Notes under the pieces: model-generated
Seen by the model: the letters and a program-made list of their open reading frames with translations, nothing else
Told to the model about the DNA's origin: nothing
Databases searched by the model: none
In this document: positions 1 to 8,340 of the stretch, piece by piece
Numbering within the stretch: the first letter of the stretch is position 1
Layout of the letters: every line of letters starts with the position of its first letter
Position numbers and translations under genes: made by a program
Source: Betaproteobacteria bacterium
GTDB taxonomy: Bacteria; Pseudomonadota; Gammaproteobacteria; Burkholderiales; Casimicrobiaceae
Assembly: GCA_013298695.1 (NCBI GenBank)
Contig: JAAFIS010000006.1
Span: 1-64,000, forward strand
Reading direction: 5' to 3'
DNA length: 64,000 nt

Positions 1-439
1 CTATTCAACGCAGATCACCGTTCCACCGATTCCAACAACTCAAACCTCAATTTGAATCATTCAACCCGCTTTCCCGTCAATCTTTCCGTCAACACGTTCG
101 TGCAGCGAAGAAGCGGAATTATGCAGTACTTTTTATTAACGCGCAACTGCAAAGGGAGTTTCACAAGCTGTTTTCGCGCGTTCATTTGTTCAGTTTTTAA
201 GCAAACACCGCGCTCGTATTGCCGCTTAATTTCCGTGCAATTCCCCTCTAAAAACCGCGTTCATTCAGGCGTTTCTAATCTTCTATATGTTTGTTGAGAG
301 CGCGATTGGAAGCACGCTAAAAAATAATTTTTGAGCGACTACTCAAAAGCGAAAAAAGTCGGGCTTCCAGAATCGTTTTTTAGCGCGTGGACGATACACC
401 AGCGACGATTTAGAGCTTGATACAGCTTTGTGCCCAGTC

Positions 440-523
440 GCCCAATTTGATTGGGCGATACGCTCGCGAATTATACTTATCGAACTAAAGACAAAAAATA
501 CTGATCGCCCAGCGAGATCGGGC
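440..523. repeat. 67-bp-spaced palindrome pair, copy A
   Basis: Palindrome 1 (440-456) is a perfect GCCCAAT-TTG-ATTGGGC, extended by one more pair on each side. Palindrome 2 (507-523) is GCCCAGC-GAG-ATCGGGC. The centres at 448 and 515 lie 67 bp apart. The 50-bp spacer is AT-rich. Palindrome 2 ends 15 bp from the phaZ stop codon. Confidence 0.85.
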
Positions 524-525
524 GA
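490..525 (-). terminator. Possible phaZ terminator
   Basis: Read on the minus strand just past the phaZ stop, the 505-525 hairpin (arms TCGCCC/GGGCGA) is followed about 8 nt later by a T-rich run (TATTTTTTGTCTTT). The gap between stem and T-run is longer than ideal. This hairpin is also palindrome 2 of repeat pair A, so a terminator role is an inference. Confidence 0.4.
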
Positions 526-537
526 CTATAGATAAAG

Positions 538-1824
538 CTATTTCTTTGCCTTACGCTTAACGGCAGCTGTTTTCTTCACGCTTTTCGCGGTCTTCGCAAC
601 CTTAACCGCCTCATTTGCCGCGATGAATTCACGAATTTTGGGGTAAATGATGTTGCGCCAGCGGCTGCCTGAGAAGATGCCGTAGTGACCGCAGCCGGGC
701 ACCAGCAAATGTTCGCGTTTTCCGCTCGGCACGTTCGCGCAAAGTCCGTGCGCGGCATAGGTTTGTCCGGGGCATGAAATGTCGTCCATCTCGCCTTCGA
801 CCGTCATCAATGCCACATCGCGAATCGCTTTGGGATCAACGCGTTCGCCAGACACCTCCATGACGCCGCGAGGCAAATGAAATTGCTGGAACACACGATC
901 CACAGTTTCCAAGTAATACGCTGCGTCGAGATCAAGCACCGCGTTGTATTCGTTGTAGAACTTGCGATGCGTTTGCGCGTCCTCTTCGTCGCCTTTGAGT
1001 AAATCGAGAAAGAATTCCCAGTGCGATTTCGCGTGATTGCCGGGATTCATGGCGATGAATCCGTAGTGCTGCAAAAAGCCAGGATACACGCGACGTCCGA
1101 AGCCGGGGTATTTTGCGGGAACACGGGAAATCACGTGTTTTTCAAACCAATCTTTGGTGTGCTTGGTGGCGTACGTGTTCACGCTCGACGGACTCACCCG
1201 CGTATCAATCGGCCCACCCATCATCACCATGCTTTTCGGGCGCATTGGATCTTTGTTCGCCGCCATCAAACTCACCGCGCACATCACTGGCACGGTGGGC
1301 TGACACACGGAAATCACGTGCACGTTCGGTCCGAGTTTTTGCAAAAACTCGATTACGTAGTGCACATAATCATCGAGGTGAAAGAGCCCTTCGCTCATCG
1401 GCACCGTGCGCGCGTCGCGCCAATCGGTGATGAACACTTCATGATCTTGCACCAGCGATTTCACGGTGTCGCGCAACAGCGTTGAATGATGCCCGGAAAG
1501 CGGCGCTACGAGCAAAACACGCGGTTCATTTTTGCTGCCCACTTTCGCAAAGCGGCGCAGTTCGCAAAACGCTTTTTCTTGCACGACGGTTTCTTCAATC
1601 GCATGCGTATGGCCGTCGATCACCAACGTGTGAAGGCCGAATGGTTGCTTCGGATAATCCTGCGTGAGCCGCAGCGTCATCTCGCTTGACGCCGCCAACC
1701 AATCGCCTTGCGGCATATCGCGCCACGGATTGCCAGACGATTGCGCCCAGTTCATTCCCATTTGCGCAGCAAAGCGCATCGGCGCACCAAGTGATTTTTG
1801 AATTTCGTGGAAGGCGTAGAGCAT
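538..1824 (-). CDS. phaZ: Intracellular polyhydroxybutyrate depolymerase
   Basis: Hydrolyses native intracellular PHB granules to hydroxybutyrate units, so stored carbon can be reused. The 428-aa protein has the length and whole-protein character of the intracellular PhaZ family (alpha/beta hydrolase). No signal peptide is present, consistent with a granule-associated cytoplasmic enzyme. The nucleophile motif is a cysteine in VISVCQPTVP (about Cys174), as in the Ralstonia PhaZ1 group, not the serine of extracellular depolymerases. A probable catalytic Asp lies in VEGEMDD and His in GCGHYG near the C-terminus. The last ~25 residues are a Lys/Ala-rich tail (KRKAKK), plausible for granule or nucleic-acid association. 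No phaC or phasin gene is in the window. Confidence 0.93.
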   Translation of the reverse strand: MLYAFHEIQKSLGAPMRFAAQMGMNWAQSSGNPWRDMPQGDWLAASSEMTLRLTQDYPKQPFGLHTLVIDGHTHAIEETVVQEKAFCELRRFAKVGSKNEPRVLLVAPLSGHHSTLLRDTVKSLVQDHEVFITDWRDARTVPMSEGLFHLDDYVHYVIEFLQKLGPNVHVISVCQPTVPVMCAVSLMAANKDPMRPKSMVMMGGPIDTRVSPSSVNTYATKHTKDWFEKHVISRVPAKYPGFGRRVYPGFLQHYGFIAMNPGNHAKSHWEFFLDLLKGDEEDAQTHRKFYNEYNAVLDLDAAYYLETVDRVFQQFHLPRGVMEVSGERVDPKAIRDVALMTVEGEMDDISCPGQTYAAHGLCANVPSGKREHLLVPGCGHYGIFSGSRWRNIIYPKIREFIAANEAVKVAKTAKSVKKTAAVKRKAKK

Positions 1825-1945
1825 TTAAAACCGTTGTATGTTGAGGAGCGGGTATTGAAAGATTATGAGCAAGATGTGTACGAGAGCAGAATCAAGCGAA
1901 TTGCGAGGGGGTCGAGTTGGAGGTGGTCGCGGTCGTTTATGCTTT

Positions 1946-2049
1946 GTAGGGTGCGTTTTCAACGCACGTAAATTGATACCAACCGCTATCAATTGGAGAT
2001 TCATGCTTTGCATCGGAATCTTACGAGGCGCGTCGAAAACGCACGCTAC
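1946..2049. repeat. REPIN-like inverted doublet, GTAGGGTGCG family
   Basis: Two 22-bp arms face each other at 1946-1967 (begins GTAGGGTGCGTTTTC) and 2028-2049 (ends AACGCACGCTAC). They match at 19 of 22 positions when one is reverse-complemented. A second perfect 8-bp inverted repeat (AATTGATA/TATCAATT, 1971-1978 and 1987-1994) is nested inside. The GTAG head and inverted pairing are typical of REP doublets. Confidence 0.7.
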
Positions 2050-2053
2050 TTCA

Positions 2054-2602
2054 CTATCGGTCAACTTTTGTTGTTCTCAAGAATATCGCATCGTATTTAG
2101 CAGCGATTGGTTCTGCTTTACCGAAGCCCTCAAAAAATACTGCGCCTAGATTTGGCCCGTCCGTGAGCCCATACTGCACATAGTGCTGAAGCTCTCCATT
2201 CACGACGAATTCTGTTGACATGGTGTAAAGCTTGAACTCAGGCTTATCCAAGATCTTCACAAATTGCCGAACAACTTTGCCATTCTCAGATGTCGCAAAA
2301 CTCTCCCAATTTCGCTTCAGTAAAGCTTCATTGTTCGCAAGTAATGTATCGCGCTCGGTTGCAATCTTGCGAAACTGGAACAACGATAGCGTGATTCGTG
2401 TTTCATTGTCCGCTGTAGTTAGTACCGAACTTCCGTTTTCCTGCGACACGCTGAAACTGCCAGCAATAGGAAACTCGAACGGTCCTAGCCCAAGGGATTT
2501 CAACTCTTTCATGACCTTTCCTTTACTCTGGCCGAACGCATCCTGCGTGGGCAATGTCAACGCAAACAAAACTATGGTTAACGCGCAAGCGAAGCGTTTC
2601 AC
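2054..2602 (-). CDS. Exported protein of unknown function
   Basis: I do not recognise this 182-aa protein. The first ~24 residues form a clear Sec signal peptide (basic MKR, hydrophobic core, cleavage near AFGQ), so the mature protein should be periplasmic or secreted. The mature part is soluble, mixed alpha/beta in composition, with no cysteine and no obvious metal-binding motif. Its start codon overlaps the purF stop by 4 bp (ATGA), so it is probably co-transcribed as the last gene of the folC-cvpA-purF run. Such a link may be only positional, because its product has no visible connection to purine synthesis. Confidence 0.75.
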   Translation of the reverse strand: MKRFACALTIVLFALTLPTQDAFGQSKGKVMKELKSLGLGPFEFPIAGSFSVSQENGSSVLTTADNETRITLSLFQFRKIATERDTLLANNEALLKRNWESFATSENGKVVRQFVKILDKPEFKLYTMSTEFVVNGELQHYVQYGLTDGPNLGAVFFEGFGKAEPIAAKYDAIFLRTTKVDR

Positions 2603-4089
2603 TGATCCGCCCCCACCAAATCCCCGCGCGATTCATCTCTTGCCGTCGCGAGTCCTTGCAAAAACTGCGGCGTAATGTCACCCGTTACATAGCAGCCATC
2701 AAAACACGACGCATCGAAATCTTTGATCGCGGGATTGCCTGCTTTGATCGCTTTTTTCATGCCGTCAATCGTTTGATAGATCACGCGATCAGCGCCGATT
2801 TCAGTCGCGATTTGTTCGGTGGTTTTGCCGACTGCGATGAGCTCAGACGGCGTGGGCATGTCGATGCCGTACACGTTGGGATACATCACTGGCGGTGCGG
2901 CGCTGGCGAAGATCACCTTCTTCGCGCCCGCTTCACGCGCCATTTGTACGATCTCGCGGCTGGTCGTGCCGCGCACTATGGAATCATCAACGAGGAGCAC
3001 CGTTTTTCCCGCGAATTCGCTGGCGATTGGATTTAATTTTTGACGCACACTTTTGCGCCGCATCGCGTGACCGGGCATGATGAAGGTGCGGCCGACGTAG
3101 CGATTTTTCACGAAGCCTTCGCGATACGGACGACCGATTTTGACCGATAGCGACAATGCTGCGGGGCGCGATGAATCGGGAATCGGAATCACCACGTCAA
3201 TGGTTTTCCAATCCGGCATCGCTTGCACCACGTTGGCCAACTCTTCGCCCAAGCGCACCCGCGCGTCGTACACGGAAACGCCGTCGATCACCGAATCGGG
3301 CCGCGCGAGATAGACGAATTCGAAGATGCAGGGATTTAACTTCGGATTCACCGCGCATTGCTCCGCATGCACATGACCCGCGAAATCAATGAACAACGCT
3401 TCACCGGGCGCAACATCGCGCTCGAATTTGAAACCGAGTACGTCGAGCGTCACCGTTTCGCTCGCGACCAGATATTCAGGGCCTGCCATCGTTTCCGAAC
3501 GACCGTACACCATCGGACGAATGCCAAAGGGGTCGCGAAACGCGAGCATGCCGTAGCCCGCGATCATGGCGACCACCGCATAGGCGCCGCGACAGCGTTT
3601 ATGGACGCCGCGCACTGCGGTGAAAATCATTTGCGGCGTGAGCGCGCGCGTTCCTTGCGCGGCGCGCTCAAGTTCGAGCGCGAGTACGTTAAGCAACACT
3701 TCACTATCGCTATTGGTGTTGATGTGTCGTGCATCGATTTTGAAGAGCTCGCGTTTGAGCTCTTCGCCGTTGGTTAAGTTGCCGTTGTGAACGAGCGTGA
3801 TGCCGAAGGGTGAGTTGACGTAGAACGGCTGCGCTTCGTGCTCACTCACCGCACTGCCTGCGGTGGGATAGCGCACGTGGCCGATGCCTGCGGCACCGAG
3901 CAAATCGCGCATGTTTCGCGTTCGGAAAATGTCGCGCGCCATGCCTTTGCCTTTGTGCATGTGAAAGACTGCGCCGTCAGCAGTCATGATCCCTGCTGCG
4001 TCTTGCCCACGATGTTGTAAGGTCATCAAGCCGTCGTAAATCAATTGATTGACAGGGCCGTGACTAACAATTCCGATTACGCCACACAT
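2599..4089 (-). CDS. purF: Amidophosphoribosyltransferase
   Basis: Catalyses the first committed step of purine synthesis, transferring glutamine-derived ammonia to PRPP to give phosphoribosylamine. The protein starts MCGVIGI, so the nucleophilic Cys of the N-terminal glutaminase is exposed once Met is removed. There is no propeptide, as in the E. coli class. The QHRGQDAAG motif follows at about residue 26. The C-terminal phosphoribosyltransferase domain shows the PRPP-binding loop VLLVDDSIVRGTT. The 496-aa length is normal. The gene begins inside the 3' end of cvpA (13-bp overlap), the classic cvpA-purF arrangement, and is probably translationally coupled. Confidence 0.97.
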   Translation of the reverse strand: MCGVIGIVSHGPVNQLIYDGLMTLQHRGQDAAGIMTADGAVFHMHKGKGMARDIFRTRNMRDLLGAAGIGHVRYPTAGSAVSEHEAQPFYVNSPFGITLVHNGNLTNGEELKRELFKIDARHINTNSDSEVLLNVLALELERAAQGTRALTPQMIFTAVRGVHKRCRGAYAVVAMIAGYGMLAFRDPFGIRPMVYGRSETMAGPEYLVASETVTLDVLGFKFERDVAPGEALFIDFAGHVHAEQCAVNPKLNPCIFEFVYLARPDSVIDGVSVYDARVRLGEELANVVQAMPDWKTIDVVIPIPDSSRPAALSLSVKIGRPYREGFVKNRYVGRTFIMPGHAMRRKSVRQKLNPIASEFAGKTVLLVDDSIVRGTTSREIVQMAREAGAKKVIFASAAPPVMYPNVYGIDMPTPSELIAVGKTTEQIATEIGADRVIYQTIDGMKKAIKAGNPAIKDFDASCFDGCYVTGDITPQFLQGLATARDESRGDLVGADQ

Positions 4090-4637
4090 AAAAACACCTC
4101 TGCAAATTCGTTTTTCGGGCGCGTCGCGCGCTCACCGGGAACCCACGCAGTCACCGATTTGAAATGCTTGGTTACCGAATCCGGTAAGCGATGCCGCAAG
4201 ATGCTGGCCATCACTTCAAAAGGTTTCGCGCTTGCGCTCTGCTGCCACCAATCGCTTTGTCGCAAGCCGCTGAAACCGGCGAGAAACACGAGCACGGTGA
4301 CGATCAAAACGCCGCGCACAATGCCAAACATCGCGCCAAGTCCACGATCAACCGGACTCAATCCGACCGCGCGAACAATCTTCGTGAACACGTAACCCGT
4401 GACGCTCACGGTAATAAACACCGCGATGAATACCAGTGCGTAAGCTGCGACCAGCTTGAGCCATTCATCGATATTGAAAGTCATCCATATGGCGACTTTT
4501 TGGCCGAATACAACGGCAGAGACAATAGCTGTGATCCATGCGCCAAGCGCGAAAATTTCGTAGATAAATCCGCGCCAAATCCCCAAACCCGCAGAGAGCA
4601 AAATTACGATGACTACGGCGTAGTCGAAGGCGGTCAT
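4077..4637 (-). CDS. cvpA: CvpA family inner-membrane protein
   Basis: A 186-aa CvpA-family protein. It opens with the family's N-terminal signature (AFDYAVVIVILLSAGLGIWRG) and has about four predicted membrane segments: roughly residues 5-20, 27-47, 63-86 and 103-122. CvpA was named from colicin V production in E. coli, and its exact biochemical role is unsettled. The C-terminal ~60 residues are more polar and probably cytoplasmic or periplasmic. It lies immediately upstream of purF with a 13-bp overlap, as in many proteobacteria. It is separated from the SPOR-domain gene upstream by the 433-bp repeat element at 4638-5070. Confidence 0.9.
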   Translation of the reverse strand: MTAFDYAVVIVILLSAGLGIWRGFIYEIFALGAWITAIVSAVVFGQKVAIWMTFNIDEWLKLVAAYALVFIAVFITVSVTGYVFTKIVRAVGLSPVDRGLGAMFGIVRGVLIVTVLVFLAGFSGLRQSDWWQQSASAKPFEVMASILRHRLPDSVTKHFKSVTAWVPGERATRPKNEFAEVFLCVA

Positions 4638-5070
4638 GGTTCGACTAGCTCACCACGAACGGGGAGAATGGGCTCTTCCCCAACGGGTTTAGCGAATCTG
4701 GCCACTCTTTTCGAGGTGATCCCGTGTCCTCGCCCCGGAGTAAACGTCATCCGCGCGTCCTGGGCTTGTCGACGGATCACTCCGTTCGTGGTGATCCCGC
4801 ATCTGCGCATCGGAGTAAAAGCCATCCGCTCGTCCTGAGCTTGTCGAAGGGTCACCTCGTTCGTGGTGATCCCGCATCTGCGCATCGGAGTAAACGTCAT
4901 CCGTGCATCCTGAGCTTGTCGAAGGATCACTCCGTTCGTGGTGATCCCGTGTCTTCGCACGGGAGTGAACGCTGCGCTCACACCCACTCCGTTCGTGGTG
5001 ATCCCGTGTCTTCGCACGGGAGTGAACGCTGCGCTCACACCCACTCCGTTCGTGGTGAGCTTGTCGAACC
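4638..5070. repeat. Composite repeat: terminal inverted repeats plus tandem units
   Basis: The ends (4638-4662 and 5046-5070) are 25-bp inverted repeats differing at one position, each containing CTCACCACGAACGG or its complement. Inside are three tandem 75-bp units (4710-4784, 4785-4859, 4860-4934) and two identical 57-bp units (4935-4991, 4992-5048). All begin TTCG(T/A)GGTGATCCCG. The 75-bp units carry the widespread CTGAGCTTGTCGAAGG-type core. Each 57-bp unit can fold as TCCCGTG-TCTTCG-CACGGGA. Unit lengths are multiples of 3, so several frames stay open across the block. I judge these frames non-coding. The element separates cvpA from the SPOR gene. Confidence 0.85.
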
Positions 5071-5076
5071 ATGAAG

Positions 5077-5778
5077 TCATGGCAGCGTCATCACCTTGGC
5101 TTCGAATCCGGCTTGCGCGAGTTTTGCGCGTGCGTTTTCGGCGGCTTGTTTGGTGTCGTACGGGCCAACGCGCACGCGGGTGACGACGCCGTTCGGGACG
5201 CTGATGCGCTCGGTGTAGGCGGAGAACTTCATCGACTTCGCCTTTTCGAATGATTGCCTCGCGGTTTCTGGGTCGCGAACGGCAATTATTTGGACAATGA
5301 GTTGACCACTTTTGACCTTCGGCGCAGACGTTTCTGGGGCAGGAGACGCTGGAGTCGAAGCGGATTTTTGCTTCGTGTCCGCAGCAGCGGGGGCTTTCGT
5401 GGGCGCTTTCTCTGCGCCTTTTTCAGCTGCTTTCTCGGGCACTTTTTCCGCAGCTTTCGGCGGTGCGACGGGTGCGGCAGGCACAACCGCAGGCGCGACC
5501 ACCGCGGCACCCGCGGCTAATCCGGTCGGTTCGGTAATCGCGGGCACTTCAGTAGGCGCGGCTTTGCGATCCGGTAATTTTGGATCGAACTTGGTGCCTT
5601 CGATCGGCGGAATTTTCACGTCGACGTTGTCGGGCAGCGGCGGCGGTTCGCGCTCCAAGAAAATCGGCACGAGAATGATCGCGATTAGGAGCAGGACCGA
5701 TGCGCCGAGCAAGCGGCGATTCGCGCGGCGGCGAAGTTGGTCTGCGTTTTCTGAGGCGGCGGAAACGTTGGCCATCAA
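5077..5778 (-). CDS. SPOR-domain membrane protein (DedD-like)
   Basis: A 233-aa bitopic protein. It has a short cytoplasmic N-terminus, one membrane helix at about residues 23-41 (LLGASVLLLIAIILVPIF), a long Pro/Ala/Lys-rich linker (about 75-150) and a C-terminal SPOR domain (about 155-231) containing the typical VRVGPY motif. SPOR domains bind denuded septal peptidoglycan glycan strands. The architecture and the folC-dedD-cvpA-purF context point to a DedD-type cell-division protein acting at the septum. The lysine and alanine-rich linker is low complexity and of no known function. It lies 45 bp after folC and probably belongs to the same transcript. Confidence 0.9.
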   Translation of the reverse strand: MMANVSAASENADQLRRRANRRLLGASVLLLIAIILVPIFLEREPPPLPDNVDVKIPPIEGTKFDPKLPDRKAAPTEVPAITEPTGLAAGAAVVAPAVVPAAPVAPPKAAEKVPEKAAEKGAEKAPTKAPAAADTKQKSASTPASPAPETSAPKVKSGQLIVQIIAVRDPETARQSFEKAKSMKFSAYTERISVPNGVVTRVRVGPYDTKQAAENARAKLAQAGFEAKVMTLP

Positions 5779-5823
5779 GCGATCAATTCATGAGCTGAAT
5801 CGCGCGCCGCGGCTGCCGCAACG

Positions 5824-7098
5824 CTATGACGATTCGCCGCACGCAGCGACCGTCAGGAACGATCCAAAGATCACAATTCTATCGGCTTCGCTAGCAGCGG
5901 ATTTCACGCTTGCGAAAGCTTCCGCCACCGAGGGAAACCGGCGAATCGCGGCGTCTTCCACGCCTGCTTGCAAGAGCGCGTGCTCTAGCGTTTCCAAGGT
6001 GATGCCGCGCGCGCCGGGCAGCGGCGCGATATACCAATGGTCGATGCGTTTTTTAACCGCCGAGACGACGGCTGCGATGTCTTTGTCTTTGAGCATCGAG
6101 AACACCGCAAACGTTTCCGGGAAATAGGCCATGTCGGAGAGCGCGGCTTCGAGCGCTTTCGCGGCGTGTTCGTTATGCGCAACATCGAGGACGATAGTTG
6201 GCCGACCGGGCAACACTTGAAAGCGTGCAGGCCACTCAACTTCGAGCAAGCCTTGGCGGATCGCACCTTGCGAGACGGGTAGCGTATCGCTCAACGAATG
6301 AAGCGCTGCGAGCGCAGCGGCCGCGTTGCCGAGTTGATAGTTCCCACGCAACGCGGGAATCGGCAACCCGTGACGACGTTGCGCGCCGATCCAAAATCCC
6401 CATTGCGTGGGCATCGCTTCGTAGCGCAGCCAACCGAAATCTTTGCCAACAAACAGCGCGTTTGCTTTTTTCTCTGTCACTGCGTCACGCAAACTTTGCG
6501 GCGGATCGGGCTCGGCAATGATGGCGGGTTTATTCGATCGCAAAACGCCTGCTTTTTCTCGTGCGATGAGCTCGCGCGTGGTGCCGAGAAATTCAGTGTG
6601 GTCTAAGCCAATCGAGGTGATGACGCTGCAATCGGGTTCGAGAATATTGGTGGCGTCGAGCCGCCCGCCCATGCCGACTTCGATGATCCACACGTTGAGT
6701 TGCGCTTTGGCGAACACGTGAAATGCGGCGAGCGTCGTGTATTCGAAAAAGGTGAGTGCAAGGTTTCCGGCGGCTGCGCGCGCGGTTTCGACGGCTTCAA
6801 ACGCAGCGACCAATTCCTCATCACTCGCATCCATGCCATTCACGCAAACGCGCTCGTTGAAACGATAAATATGCGGCGACGTATAGCGCGCGGTTTTGTA
6901 GCCTGCCGCGCGCAGCATTGAATCGAGATACGCGCACACCGAGCCTTTGCCGTTGGTGCCCGCCACAAGAAACACCGGGCACGCAGGCTTCACGTTCATC
7001 GCGTCGAACACGGGGCGAATGCGCTCAAGCCCCATTTCGATTTCGGGGCCGGAGCGGATCAAATAAATGCGGTCAAGCCAGTCTTGGAGTGCGCTCAT
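5824..7098 (-). CDS. folC: Dihydrofolate synthase / folylpolyglutamate synthase
   Basis: ATP-dependent ligase that adds glutamate to dihydropteroate to make dihydrofolate, then extends the polyglutamate tail of reduced folates. It belongs to the Mur-ligase superfamily: the ATP loop GTNGKGSV is at about residues 48-54. The central domain shows the conserved IIEVGMGGRLDATN and LDHTEFLG segments, and the C-terminal ligase domain has LDVAHN. The 424-aa length is normal. It follows accD in the usual betaproteobacterial order, although repeat pair B sits between the two. The SPOR gene follows 45 bp downstream. The cytoplasmic folate role links to folB at 51.3 kb. Confidence 0.96.
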   Translation of the reverse strand: MSALQDWLDRIYLIRSGPEIEMGLERIRPVFDAMNVKPACPVFLVAGTNGKGSVCAYLDSMLRAAGYKTARYTSPHIYRFNERVCVNGMDASDEELVAAFEAVETARAAAGNLALTFFEYTTLAAFHVFAKAQLNVWIIEVGMGGRLDATNILEPDCSVITSIGLDHTEFLGTTRELIAREKAGVLRSNKPAIIAEPDPPQSLRDAVTEKKANALFVGKDFGWLRYEAMPTQWGFWIGAQRRHGLPIPALRGNYQLGNAAAALAALHSLSDTLPVSQGAIRQGLLEVEWPARFQVLPGRPTIVLDVAHNEHAAKALEAALSDMAYFPETFAVFSMLKDKDIAAVVSAVKKRIDHWYIAPLPGARGITLETLEHALLQAGVEDAAIRRFPSVAEAFASVKSAASEADRIVIFGSFLTVAACGESS

Positions 7099-7158
7099 GG
7101 CTCGATGAAATTGCAGGTTTTATGTTGTTGCTGCAATGTGTCAGCTTCAATCTTGATC

Positions 7159-7242
7159 GCCCAATTGAATTGGGCGACGACTCGCGATAAATAAGTTTTC
7201 AACAAGTGAGCTTTTTTGCCTTGATACCCAACTATATTGGGC
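7159..7242. repeat. 67-bp-spaced palindrome pair, copy B
   Basis: Palindrome 1 (7159-7175) is perfect, GCCCAAT-TGA-ATTGGGC, extended by TC/GA on the outside. Palindrome 2 (7226-7242) is ACCCAAC-TAT-ATTGGGC. Centres 7167 and 7234 are 67 bp apart. The pair fills the gap between accD (stop 14 bp away) and folC. The spacer contains a run of six T. Confidence 0.9.
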
Positions 7243-7256
7243 GTTAAAGCACGAAG

Positions 7257-8102
7257 CTAAGATCGCATCGCGCTCAGTAATCGCGCAAGTGTCGCACGCA
7301 TCTCGCGGCGATCCACAATCATGTCAATCGCGCCTTTTTCCAGCAGAAATTCTGCGCGCTGAAATCCGTCTGGCAACTTCTCGCGCACCGTTTGCTCAAT
7401 CACGCGCGGCCCCGCAAAACCGACCAGCGCGCCAGGTTCGGCGATCACCACGTCGCCGACGAATGCGAAGCTCGCAGACACACCGCCCATCGTCGGATCG
7501 GTCAAGATACTGATGTAAGGCAATTTTTTCTCGGCAAGTTCCGCGAGTCGCGCATTGGTTTTCGCCATTTGCATGAGCGAAGCGAGCCCTTCTTGCATCC
7601 GCGCGCCGCCGCTCGCCGCGACCGACACGAATCCACACTTTGCTTTGATCGCTGCATCGACGCCGCGCGCGAAACGCTCGCCAACGACCGAGCCCATCGA
7701 GCCGCCCATGAATTCAAATTCGAAACACGCCACGACCGCGGGTACCTTCTCTATCGCGCCTTGCATCACAACGAGTGCATCGGTTTCGCCCGTCGCCTCG
7801 GTTGCTTGCTTCAAACGATCCGGATATTTTTTGCTGTCTTTGAATTTGAGTGAGTCGACGGGTGTGACTTCAGCGCCGATTTCTTTACGACCGCTCTCAT
7901 CGAGCAAACCGTTCAACCGAGTGCGTGCGCCGATCCGCATGTGATAGCTGCATTTCATGCACACATGCTGATTTTTCTCGACGTCTTCGGTGTAGAGCAC
8001 CGAATCGCAATTCGGGCATTTAAGCCAAAGCCCCTCAGGAACGCCGCGTTTGCCGACTGTATCGCCTTTGACGGCGGGAATGATTTTTTCTAACCAAGAC
8101 AT
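7257..8102 (-). CDS. accD: Acetyl-CoA carboxylase carboxyltransferase subunit beta
   Basis: Beta subunit of the carboxyltransferase half of acetyl-CoA carboxylase. With AccA it moves CO2 from biotin-BCCP to acetyl-CoA, giving malonyl-CoA for fatty acid synthesis. The N-terminal four-cysteine zinc ribbon is intact (Cys29, Cys32, Cys48, Cys51, in CPNC and CMKC). The crotonase-fold core follows with SGGARMQEG and the conserved [12 protein letters not shown] segment. The 281-aa length is slightly shorter at the C-terminus than many homologues. In related bacteria accD directly follows trpA, but here three accessory genes (8.3-12.7 kb) lie between them. Confidence 0.97.
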   Translation of the reverse strand: MSWLEKIIPAVKGDTVGKRGVPEGLWLKCPNCDSVLYTEDVEKNQHVCMKCSYHMRIGARTRLNGLLDESGRKEIGAEVTPVDSLKFKDSKKYPDRLKQATEATGETDALVVMQGAIEKVPAVVACFEFEFMGGSMGSVVGERFARGVDAAIKAKCGFVSVAASGGARMQEGLASLMQMAKTNARLAELAEKKLPYISILTDPTMGGVSASFAFVGDVVIAEPGALVGFAGPRVIEQTVREKLPDGFQRAEFLLEKGAIDMIVDRREMRATLARLLSAMRS

Positions 8103-8340
8103 TCGTTAAGCGCCCCGTTGCCAGGGCGCGCTTCCTCGTGAGGGCGCAATTGTCGCGGATTTTCGTTTGACCGCGAATTCGTCGACGCAGCAGCCGCCTT
8201 TGCGATTACACACTTTCGCCGCAAGCGCCGCCGATACTAGATACTAGATTTCGGAAACTTCAAACGATCCTGCCTCGATCAAGATGGCGATGCCGCCGCA
8301 AACTAAACTTCACTGCGGTGATTGAGCGGTGAATCTTCGC

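Larger units (their letters stand above)
1..537. other. Gene-free stretch at window start
   Basis: I see no convincing gene here. A short plus-strand reading frame at 52-297 has an erratic composition rich in Ser, Arg, Phe and Cys, with no recognisable domain, so I leave it out. The stretch is AT-rich compared with its neighbours. From 440 to 523 it carries the first 67-bp-spaced palindrome pair, listed separately. A gene lying to the left of the window may have its downstream region here. Confidence 0.5.

Noticed and set aside
52-297. 81-codon plus-strand frame at the window start
   Set aside because: No recognisable domain, no good ribosome-binding site, and an amino acid mix unlike the real genes nearby.
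4710-5048. Tandem units as a CRISPR array
   Set aside because: The units abut one another without unique spacers, and no cas genes are present.
4634-5080. 148-codon and overlapping frames across the tandem repeat
   Set aside because: The frames are open only because unit lengths are multiples of three. The products are repetitive (ITTNGV...), have no family features, and both strands are open alike.
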